From Bacteroidaceae bacterium (GTDB lineage Bacteria > Bacteroidota > Bacteroidia > Bacteroidales > Bacteroidaceae), in assembly GCA_017427185.1 (NCBI GenBank), contig JAFRTJ010000061.1:1-64000 (forward strand): a stretch of 64,000 nucleotides of DNA, in the 5' to 3' direction. Position 1 is the first letter of the stretch. Each line of letters begins with the position of its first letter. Under the pieces are notes generated by a model. That model searched no databases and was not told the DNA's origin. It saw nothing but the letters and a program-made list of their open reading frames with translations. Below, piece after piece: positions 25,513 through 32,308 of the stretch. Position numbers and translations under genes: made by a program.

Positions 25513-26868
25513 CTAAACATTAGGCAAACTCATGCCTTTAATTTTGCGATAAAGATCAAGCGCATACACATCTGTCATACCTGAGATGTAGTCCAGCACA
25601 GCCATGATGCGTTCATATAGGGTATTTGCCCTGATTTCATATTGCGTACTGACTCGATTAATGAGCAACTTCGAAAAAGCTTTCTCAGGACTCGTCACAG
25701 CACGCACCATCAAATCTGTCAAGGTGGTAATCACCGTATAACCAGCTATCTCAATATCTACAACATCCTTGCAATGATAAATCTTGCTATACGCGGTTTC
25801 TTCGCATTTCTGATAAGCCTGACGAGGAATTTCGCTGATGTGCTTGATCAGACTTCCCTCGAACTCGCCAGCAAGAATCTTTTCCTCGTTCTCCACAAAG
25901 ACCTTCACGCACTCCGTTTCGAGACAATTGATGACGCACGAGCGGAGATACACAATCTGTTCGTTAACATCATCCAAAGTGTACATGCGTGTACGAATAC
26001 GCTCCATTTGTTCCTTAGGGAAGAAATCGAGCAAAAGGGACTGCGTTTCATCCGTTGTAAGAATTTTCAACTTGTGGGCATCTTCGATATCCATGATCTC
26101 ATAACAGATATCATCAGCCGCTTCCACCAGATAAACCAACGGATAGCGGGCGTATCGACAACTCCCATTCCTCTCCTCGAGACACAAAATGCCCAATTCA
26201 TCGGCAATTTTGCGGAAATCTGCTATCTCGCTTTGGAAGAAGCCGAACTTCCGTTTCTGCCCAGCCAAATCAGACGAGAAAGGATACTTGACGATACTGG
26301 CCAACGTACTGTAGGTCATCACAAAGCCACCCTCACGTCGTCCTACGAAATGATGGGTAAGCAGTCGGAATGCATTTGCGTTGCCTTCGAAGTGGATCAA
26401 ATCATTCCATTGCTTATCTGTAAGCCCATCACCTGTGTCTGAGCAAATATAGTCGCGCAGGAACTGACCATCGCCCTCGCTGAAATATGTTCCAATGGCT
26501 TTCTCGCCACTATGCCCAAAGGGAGGATTGCCCAAATCGTGGGCCAAACAAGCCGCACTGACAATGCTGCCAAGTTCTGTGAGATGAGTATCGTAGAGTT
26601 GCGGATGACGCTCCAGCAAGAGGCGACAAGTATCGTTACCCAAACTACGGCCCACGCTACTCACCTCCAAGCTATGTGTCAAGCGATTGTGAACGAATAT
26701 GCTTCCAGGCAGAGGAAAGACCTGCGTCTTGTTCTGAAGACGACGGAAGGGAGCAGAGAAGATGAGACGGTCATAATCGCGCTGAAATTCGGTACGATCA
26801 TCCTTGCGATGAGGCAATTTCTCCTGCCCCAACCGTTTGTTTGAAAGCAACTGTTGCCAATTCATCAT
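25513..26868 (-). CDS. dgt: Deoxyguanosine triphosphate triphosphohydrolase
   Basis: An HD-domain dNTP triphosphohydrolase of about 451 residues that cleaves dGTP to deoxyguanosine and tripolyphosphate. Key motifs are RNxxxHS-type VHNRLTHSLEVS, the HD pair ACLAHDLGNPPFGHSGE, and the late YLVEAADDICYEIMDIEDA with its metal-ligand Asp. The frame can begin at a GTG at 26880, but AGCAGGAG followed by ATG at 26868 (or 26865) is the better start. Under that choice the gene begins 8 bp after the upstream acyltransferase gene. It sits with dut in a leftward operon that also holds lipid and envelope genes. Confidence 0.93.
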   Translation of the reverse strand: MMNWQQLLSNKRLGQEKLPHRKDDRTEFQRDYDRLIFSAPFRRLQNKTQVFPLPGSIFVHNRLTHSLEVSSVGRSLGNDTCRLLLERHPQLYDTHLTELGSIVSAACLAHDLGNPPFGHSGEKAIGTYFSEGDGQFLRDYICSDTGDGLTDKQWNDLIHFEGNANAFRLLTHHFVGRREGGFVMTYSTLASIVKYPFSSDLAGQKRKFGFFQSEIADFRKIADELGILCLEERNGSCRYARYPLVYLVEAADDICYEIMDIEDAHKLKILTTDETQSLLLDFFPKEQMERIRTRMYTLDDVNEQIVYLRSCVINCLETECVKVFVENEEKILAGEFEGSLIKHISEIPRQAYQKCEETAYSKIYHCKDVVDIEIAGYTVITTLTDLMVRAVTSPEKAFSKLLINRVSTQYEIRANTLYERIMAVLDYISGMTDVYALDLYRKIKGMSLPNV

Positions 26869-26876
26869 ACTCCTGC

Positions 26877-27878
26877 TCACTCTTCTTTGGACTTATATAG
26901 AATCTTGTTTGCTCCACTGGTGATGTTGACCAGCTCTGGATGTTCTGCCGCAAAGGTGTCGATGTGGCGCATGCGTTTCTCCACAAGGATCTCATCGACA
27001 GCAATCAGGATTCCCGTTTCCTCCACATCGCCAAACCCATCATTGATGGCAGTCCCAAAAAGCTTCATCGTGGGGCTCAGATTCATATAAGCATTTACCA
27101 AAGGGGGTATGTTGTAACCCAATTTGCGAACCTCACGATTCAGGATGCGGTAATCCTTGCGGAATTCATCCATGGTGAAGAGCTGCTCGAATTGCTTGGG
27201 ATCGTGCCACAATTGCAAAGGTTTCATGGGTTCTATCAAACGGTCTGGATCAGGAAAATGCTTATTGAGGAAGTACAGGATCATATCACGAGCCAAACGG
27301 TCGTAACTGGGATACATCGTGAATTTGCCAAAGAGATACTTTACGTTGGGTTCTATCACCGTTAAGGCTCCCAGACCATCCCAGAGATTGTCCAATGCGA
27401 AAAGCCCTTTGGTTCCCATACGGCTGCTCTGATATTCGAGAGTGACAAAACTTCGTCCCAACTCGATGGTGTAAGGCATGTAATCCCGCATGAAACGCTC
27501 AGAGAAATGGAACATGTGGCTGGTAGCCAAAAGAGGTTGCCCATCTGGCCTCAGCTGGACCTCGCTACCCAACAGATAGCGGTATCCGCCCAGAATCTCT
27601 TCCTCCTCAGGGTCCCACACAAGCAATTGCTTGTAGGGGTTCTCCATCGTGTCAAACTCATCCAAATCCATTGAAAGTCCAGTTCCTCCGCCAGCCTCAC
27701 GAAATGCGATCTCACGCAGGCGTCCCAACTCGCGTACCACGTTGGGAGAATCCTGCCACGTGACAACATATACCTCATTGCCACTCTTATTGGTCATTCT
27801 CAGTTTCTTGTCTTCCGTGAGTTCTGATTTCAAGACCTCGCGTGGAATCTTTGGGATAATCTCTTCCATATTCTTCAT
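26877..27878 (-). CDS. glsB: Glycine N-acyltransferase-like GNAT protein (GlsB)
   Basis: A 333-residue GNAT-fold acyltransferase of the family once labelled hemolysin-like. In Bacteroides thetaiotaomicron GlsB transfers a 3-hydroxy fatty acyl chain to glycine, the first step to glycine lipids (commendamide). Supporting features are the LREIAFREAGGGTGLSMD segment, YKQLLVWDPEEEEILGGYRY, the FSERFMRDYMPYTIELGRSFV region and the tight pairing with a PlsC-like gene, the same pair as glsB/glsA. The ATG follows the glsA stop codon with no gap (TAGATG). The assignment rests on recalled family pattern and gene pairing rather than on a search. Confidence 0.75.
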   Translation of the reverse strand: MKNMEEIIPKIPREVLKSELTEDKKLRMTNKSGNEVYVVTWQDSPNVVRELGRLREIAFREAGGGTGLSMDLDEFDTMENPYKQLLVWDPEEEEILGGYRYLLGSEVQLRPDGQPLLATSHMFHFSERFMRDYMPYTIELGRSFVTLEYQSSRMGTKGLFALDNLWDGLGALTVIEPNVKYLFGKFTMYPSYDRLARDMILYFLNKHFPDPDRLIEPMKPLQLWHDPKQFEQLFTMDEFRKDYRILNREVRKLGYNIPPLVNAYMNLSPTMKLFGTAINDGFGDVEETGILIAVDEILVEKRMRHIDTFAAEHPELVNITSGANKILYKSKEE

Positions 27879-28700
27879 CTACAGCTGATAAACACACTCT
27901 TTGACCCACTGAGCCCACTGCCTAGGGGTCTTACTCTTGTCGAAAGTCTGCCAGGGAATGGGAGTCCCTATCCTGACCGTATACTGATTGCCCCGACTTC
28001 GATACATCTCATCGGGCAGCAGAGCCATTGCAAAGTTGGGAAGATGGAGACGTTTGCACCATCGAGCCACATTGTAGAAACGGTTGCTGTTGTGTCCCAG
28101 GAAATGGATGGGGACCACATCATGCTCGTGCTGAATACTTTTCGTGATGAAAGTCTTGCTCCACTCCAGATCGCGAATCACACCGTCATCACCCTTGCGA
28201 CTACAGAGCCCGGCGGGAAACATGATCACATGATTCTCACCTGCGAAAGCACTCTCCACGACAGCTGGAAAATTTCGAGACTGCTTGCCTAATTTGTTGA
28301 TGGGCACACACAAGGGAGCAAGCCCTTTGAGATTCATCAGCAAATCGTTCACTAAGTATTTGATTTTTCCATCATAATGCTCGCCTATCACCCACCCTAG
28401 CGTCACTCCATCAATGGCTCCCAGGGGATGATTGCTTACGAAGGTGTAATATCTTCCGTCATTTGGCAGGTTCTCGCGGCCTTCGACAGTTACATTCACC
28501 CCCAAATATTCGACGCCTCCTTTGCAGAAAGAAACCCCTTCGTTGCCACGTCGCAAATATTCATTGACAAAGTCTTGATGAATCAGTTTCTTGAGCCAAT
28601 TTATCAGGAAATTGGGAATAAATTTTGCTTTGGTTCCTGCACGACTTCGTATGATTTCGTCCAAATCTATCTCTAAGACATATTGATTACCTTCTGCCAT
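27879..28700 (-). CDS. glsA: PlsC-like O-acyltransferase (GlsA)
   Basis: The 273-residue protein has lysophospholipid acyltransferase motifs: FVSNHPLGAID (HxxxxD-type, here NHPLGAID), the MFPAGLCSRK block resembling the FPEGxRS motif, and VVPIHFLGHNSNRFYN. In Bacteroides GlsA adds the second fatty acid to N-acyl-glycine, completing glycine lipid, a membrane lipid important under stress and in host colonisation. It heads the seven-gene leftward operon, abuts glsB without any intergenic base and has its own promoter with a perfect hairpin over the upstream box. A role in ordinary phosphatidic acid synthesis is the main alternative. Confidence 0.75.
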   Translation of the reverse strand: MAEGNQYVLEIDLDEIIRSRAGTKAKFIPNFLINWLKKLIHQDFVNEYLRRGNEGVSFCKGGVEYLGVNVTVEGRENLPNDGRYYTFVSNHPLGAIDGVTLGWVIGEHYDGKIKYLVNDLLMNLKGLAPLCVPINKLGKQSRNFPAVVESAFAGENHVIMFPAGLCSRKGDDGVIRDLEWSKTFITKSIQHEHDVVPIHFLGHNSNRFYNVARWCKRLHLPNFAMALLPDEMYRSRGNQYTVRIGTPIPWQTFDKSKTPRQWAQWVKECVYQL

Positions 28701-28719
28701 ATTGCTTTCTAATAGTGTG

Positions 28720-28748
28720 CAAAAATAGCATTAATTTCCCTAAAACAA
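28720..28748 (-). promoter_or_regulatory. Promoter of the glsA operon
   Basis: Minus-strand TTG (28748-28746), 18 bp, TATTTTTG (28727-28720), about 20 bp before the glsA start codon. The spacer is slightly short. Confidence 0.6.
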
Positions 28749-28764
28749 AAAAGTTTTAGGGAAA
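28735..28764. promoter_or_regulatory. Perfect 12-bp inverted repeat over the glsA promoter
   Basis: TTTCCCTAAAAC (28735-28746) and GTTTTAGGGAAA (28753-28764) pair perfectly around six A residues. It covers the TTG box and part of the spacer of the glsA promoter. Neither strand has a T tract after the stem, so an operator is as likely as a terminator for the upstream gene. Confidence 0.5.
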
Positions 28765-28800
28765 AAGTTAAAAAAAAGTTCAGATAATGGCGAAATAGGC

Positions 28801-29169
28801 TTAATTGATGCGGATAGGACGGTTGTTTATGAAATAACGCCCACGAGGCAGACCTGTCAACCAATTGGTCCCTTTGTTCAACCGCATTGCCATATAGAAG
28901 GTTCCGCTTTGCGTATATATGGGCAGAATCTGATTGTGGTCGCTTACCACGCGAATGTTTCTGCCTGAGATGTGCATCTGGATAGGGAAAGCGGAGCTGC
29001 TCATGCGCTGACGGATGCTGAGGTCTCGCATCTGATTCTGCAAGTTGGCGGTGTCGACCTCTATCTTAGGCGTTTTGCTGGTGTATTGATTCTTATTCCC
29101 AGCAGTTAGATGAATAGCTGCAAACAGCATCATCACTACCACGAATAATGCACACATTGATCGTTTCAT
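28801..29169 (-). CDS. Small secreted protein of unknown function
   Basis: From the ATG complementing 29167-29169 the gene encodes 122 residues starting with a signal peptide (MKRSMCALFVVVMMLFAAIH). The mature protein is short, with predicted strands FPIQMHISGRNIRVVSD, QILPIYTQSGTFYMAMRL and a C-terminal LPRGRYFINNRPIRIN. That ending resembles the final strand of T9SS/Por-type or DUF3244-type domains, where a GxYxxN(G)xxIxI pattern is usual, but I cannot assign a family. It has its own promoter and no obvious operon partner. Confidence 0.6.
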   Translation of the reverse strand: MKRSMCALFVVVMMLFAAIHLTAGNKNQYTSKTPKIEVDTANLQNQMRDLSIRQRMSSSAFPIQMHISGRNIRVVSDHNQILPIYTQSGTFYMAMRLNKGTNWLTGLPRGRYFINNRPIRIN

Positions 29170-29207
29170 AGCAAGCAACATTCTCTTTACCCGTATTAAA
29201 TTCCGTG

Positions 29208-29237
29208 CAAAAATACGAATTTTGAATTAAAAGACAA
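29208..29237 (-). promoter_or_regulatory. Promoter of the small secreted protein gene
   Basis: Minus-strand TTG (29237-29235), 19 bp, TATTTTTG (29215-29208), about 38 bp before the start codon. Confidence 0.65.
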
Positions 29238-29274
29238 AAAAAAAAAGAAAATATTTAACAATGAAGAATGTTCT

Positions 29275-30807
29275 CTACCTCATATACTTCACGTCGCTAT
29301 CCCTTACGTTTATTTTCTTGCTGACTTTGGCAGACCAAGGAACGATCACCACACGCAAGTCGGGACACTGGTAAAACATGTCCTCGCAAAAAACATCCCG
29401 ACAACAATGCGCTACATAATAATAGAGCCCACCATGGCGTTCTATACGGTGGCCACGGATTTTCCGCATCCCCATCACTTTCATCTTGCGCAGGTCACGC
29501 GATTCCATCTCCTGCGAGAAATCTATCCATCGCGGTCCATACCAATCCATCCCTTGCTCGTTTACCGCATTTAAATATATGAAACGGTCATTCAGTACCA
29601 CACGACAATCGACCAAAGGATCCAAAGAAACCTTCACTCGATGCAGCTCTGCATCTATCGCCAGATAAGGCTTGCTGTCTGAGACAATGCGGGCATTGCT
29701 CAAATCCAGCAGGCGTAGTGTGCCTCGTCTGCCCTCGCCACCACTCATGGCACGAAGAGTGACTATATCGGCAGAGTTGAGGGGCCCATAGACTTTCAGG
29801 CTGGTACACGTATACTTCTCTGCTTGCGTCAGAACCTGGTCCAGCATGCCTGGCTTGGTTACCTTGACTTCCTTGATGCCTGCTTTATAATGAAAGTTAG
29901 GATCCAAATAGAAGGTCATGTTCAGTTCTACCTTCTCCTCATTGCCTCGCAACAGATTTCCTTTGGGAACCCAACAATGGATTCTCTCAAAAATTGACAT
30001 GACACGTGCAATCAGCTCCATACTTGGCTTCCTGGGATAAAGAATGCGTCTGAAGGTGATTGTACTGTCTCTGTTGAGGTAGAAAGAAACGTTGACACGC
30101 ATCCGCTTTCTTTTCTTGATGTCTCGCGGATATCCCACATTCTGCTCCAGATAGTTTCGCAACTCTGCCACTCCTTTCATCAAGGGATAAGTATGCAAAG
30201 AATCCGAATCCACCGTCAGAACATCCATCACTTTCCCAGGTTTTCTATGCATGACAATGTGCCCCACATCATAGGATTCAGGGTGAATGTAAAGAGTGTT
30301 GAAAGAAACATGACTGAATCGCAAGAGCACTTTCTCGCAACGAGAGGGGATGACAAACACCCCTGCCTCTCCACTCACCCCTGAGCCTATAACAGAGGAA
30401 TCTGCCGGATTAAGGATGGCGACGTTCACCTCCGACAAAGGCAAACCCTCAGAGGTCATCACCGTTCCACGATAGCGAGGCAAGCCCTTCCCATAGCACT
30501 CCAGATAAATCGTCTTTCCCTCACCTTCTGTCACGCTAATCGGATAATGGCCTATCATCTGCTTTATAGCCTGAGGAATTGTAGCATCAACAATGTCTGT
30601 GGTTACAATAAAATCCTCCAAGTCGTTGTAAATAAAGTTGATACTATAATCGGGGGAAATGCGTGCCAACTCACGAAGAGCCACTGGCAAAGTCTCTCCA
30701 TGAAACGACAAACGGACATGCTGAGCTTGCAACGCGCCACTCAACACATTCATCACCACGACAAGCAGAAACCTGTACCCAGCCGATTTCACCCCAACGA
30801 CTCTCAT
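29275..30807 (-). CDS. STN / carboxypeptidase-regulatory / BspA-like fusion protein
   Basis: The 510-residue protein is the last gene of a sigma / anti-sigma / effector trio. After a signal-anchor it has an STN domain (residues ~30-100: VRLSFHGETLPVALRELARI, SINFIYNDLED), the module that signals from TonB-dependent receptors to FecR. Next comes a CarboxypepD-regulatory-like Ig fold (YRGTVMTSEGLPLSEVNVAI, ~113-190), then a segment with a TonB C-terminal-like pattern (ELRNYLEQNVGYPRDIKK..VNVSFYLNRDSTI). The last ~190 residues (SLKVYGPLNSADIVTLRAMS, GTLRLLDLSNARIV, MFYQCPDLRVVIVPWSAKV) match the leucine-rich-repeat style of BspA-like surface proteins. There is no beta-barrel, so it is not a receptor. 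The ATG at 30807 follows AGGGTG and is preferred to the GTG at 30810. Confidence 0.65.
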   Translation of the reverse strand: MRVVGVKSAGYRFLLVVVMNVLSGALQAQHVRLSFHGETLPVALRELARISPDYSINFIYNDLEDFIVTTDIVDATIPQAIKQMIGHYPISVTEGEGKTIYLECYGKGLPRYRGTVMTSEGLPLSEVNVAILNPADSSVIGSGVSGEAGVFVIPSRCEKVLLRFSHVSFNTLYIHPESYDVGHIVMHRKPGKVMDVLTVDSDSLHTYPLMKGVAELRNYLEQNVGYPRDIKKRKRMRVNVSFYLNRDSTITFRRILYPRKPSMELIARVMSIFERIHCWVPKGNLLRGNEEKVELNMTFYLDPNFHYKAGIKEVKVTKPGMLDQVLTQAEKYTCTSLKVYGPLNSADIVTLRAMSGGEGRRGTLRLLDLSNARIVSDSKPYLAIDAELHRVKVSLDPLVDCRVVLNDRFIYLNAVNEQGMDWYGPRWIDFSQEMESRDLRKMKVMGMRKIRGHRIERHGGLYYYVAHCCRDVFCEDMFYQCPDLRVVIVPWSAKVSKKINVRDSDVKYMR

Positions 30808-30816
30808 CACCCTAAA

Positions 30817-31425
30817 TCAGTATTTATACACCAACAGTTTATCTTTCTCCCGACGGATCTGAATCTGTTGGAAATGATTGAGCATACCCAGCACCTCATC
30901 GACTTTCTGCTGGCGATCCCAGCGGAAAAAGAGGCGGATGTCACGTGTGGCAGGATCGACGAATTCGACCTTTACATGATAAAAACTTCCCATTTCATCG
31001 AGGATTCTGTCCAAAGAGACGTTGTCATACATCACATATCTGTCAGCCGAATCCGAAACGGGAAGTTCATCCTCCACCTGCATCAAGGAGGCATCCTCTG
31101 TATTCCAGAATCGGGAAAACAGATGATTGCGGAAAGCTGCATAGGCGACACCGCTGAGCAAAGCAATGCCCACCAGAATGGCAACATAGCGCCACCAGCC
31201 GACAGAGCGCGATTCCTGACGCGGAAGGGACGCTGGCCAAGCTTCATAGCCCGTCTCCACTCCATCTGCCGCATCCATATCGAGCATCAACTCGCGATAG
31301 GTATGCAGAGACTGGGGGAGATCCTTCTTTTCGCGAAAATATTCATACAGCCGACGCTCCTCAGCCAGAGTCGTTTCCCCATTCATGTATCGTCCTACCA
31401 ACTCATAAACCTGCTCCTGTGTCAT
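30817..31425 (-). CDS. FecR-type anti-sigma factor (short form)
   Basis: The 202-residue protein has a cytoplasmic N-terminal region (EQVYELVGRYMNGETTLAEE) typical of FecR-family anti-sigma factors, one transmembrane helix at ~77-95 (YVAILVGIALLSGVAYAAF), and a C-terminal DUF4974/STN-like periplasmic domain (YDNVSLDRILDEMGSFYHVK, VDEVLGMLNHFQQIQIRREK). The central FecR domain found in most homologues is very short or missing. It would hold the ECF sigma factor at the membrane until signalled by the downstream STN protein. Its start codon overlaps the sigma stop by 4 bp (ATGA), a coupled arrangement. Confidence 0.8.
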   Translation of the reverse strand: MTQEQVYELVGRYMNGETTLAEERRLYEYFREKKDLPQSLHTYRELMLDMDAADGVETGYEAWPASLPRQESRSVGWWRYVAILVGIALLSGVAYAAFRNHLFSRFWNTEDASLMQVEDELPVSDSADRYVMYDNVSLDRILDEMGSFYHVKVEFVDPATRDIRLFFRWDRQQKVDEVLGMLNHFQQIQIRREKDKLLVYKY

Positions 31426-31904
31426 AATTGTGGTTTTTGTTTGTTATAAATGTCCCGCAACCGCTTTCTGGCTCTGCTAAGCGACATCCTGACGGCCGCT
31501 TCACTAATACCAAGCACACTAGCTATATCCTCTGTTTCCATCTCCTGCATGTGATGCATTCTCACGATAACCTGTTGCATGACAGGCAATTGTGGAATGA
31601 TAGCCATCAATCTTGCAATTCTTGCATCTTGCGATGCGACAACCTCCTCAGGGAGAGAGTCCGGGCTAGCAGAATGGCGTAGAATGGTTTGCTTGCGCAA
31701 ATGGTCGACGCAGAGATTCCGCAAGATCACAAGGGCCATTGCCTCTGGGTGCTGGATGGGTTCATCGCGCAACTGCCATAGCTTGAGCAAGGCATCCTGC
31801 ACAATGTCCTTCGCCTCCTCGTCGTTTTTCAGCATACGTTGAGCCGATGCCAAAAGACGAGGCCTCATCCTCTCCATCAACCTTATGAAATTCTCATTTT
31901 CCAC
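31422..31904 (-). CDS. ECF-type RNA polymerase sigma factor
   Basis: A 160-residue sigma-70-family protein of extracytoplasmic-function type. Region 2 is seen at RLMERMRPRLLASAQRMLKN, DEEAKDIVQDALLKLWQ and ILRNLCVDHLRK; region 4 at LPVMQQVIVRMHHMQEMETE, DIASVLGISEAAVRMSLSRARKRLRD. It heads the leftward operon with the anti-sigma and the STN-type fusion gene and would direct RNA polymerase to a small regulon, probably including this operon. A TATTTTTG box at 31979-31972 lies 67 bp upstream. No SusC-like receptor is adjacent. Confidence 0.92.
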   Translation of the reverse strand: MENENFIRLMERMRPRLLASAQRMLKNDEEAKDIVQDALLKLWQLRDEPIQHPEAMALVILRNLCVDHLRKQTILRHSASPDSLPEEVVASQDARIARLMAIIPQLPVMQQVIVRMHHMQEMETEDIASVLGISEAAVRMSLSRARKRLRDIYNKQKPQL

Positions 31905-31971
31905 GCCGCCAGTTTACTCTCATTGCTTCATCGTTCTACCTCATAGACGGAAAAGAAGCGATTTTGTAACA

Positions 31972-31979
31972 CAAAAATA
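31972..31979 (-). promoter_or_regulatory. Probable -7 box of the ECF sigma operon
   Basis: The minus strand reads TATTTTTG 67 bp before the sigma start codon; no TTG at standard distance. The rest of the 31905-32308 gap holds no gene I can support. Confidence 0.45.
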
Positions 31980-32256
31980 CAACTTTTTTTCAAAAAAAGA
32001 AACCTCATACGCAAAAGAATCTACTAAATGCTACATAGACAATAAGACAATACGGCAAAGAGAGAGAGATGAAAACATGAAAATTTCTCGATGAAATCGA
32101 CGTTTTTTGTCAACCGCACCAAAACTCAAGTATGCATCTTCCGCTTTCATTCGAATCAAAACGCGGAATCGAATTGCAAATAACGGTTTGTGGAAAATTT
32201 TCTCCTCGACTGAAAATATTCCATCCAAAAGGCGTGAGCCTCTCGGATTTTATATG

Positions 32257-32264
32257 TAACTTTG
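32257..32264 (+). promoter_or_regulatory. Probable -7 box of the DUF6259 gene
   Basis: TAACTTTG lies 44 bp before the ATG at 32309. The base triplet 20 bp upstream is GTG rather than TTG. Confidence 0.5.
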
Positions 32265-32308
32265 TCGCATCAGCAGAAGAACTGCTGTTGGTTTGTTTTT
32301 GTGGCTTA

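Noticed and set aside
30547..31449. 300-residue plus-strand frame
   Set aside because: Shadow of the anti-sigma and STN fusion genes.
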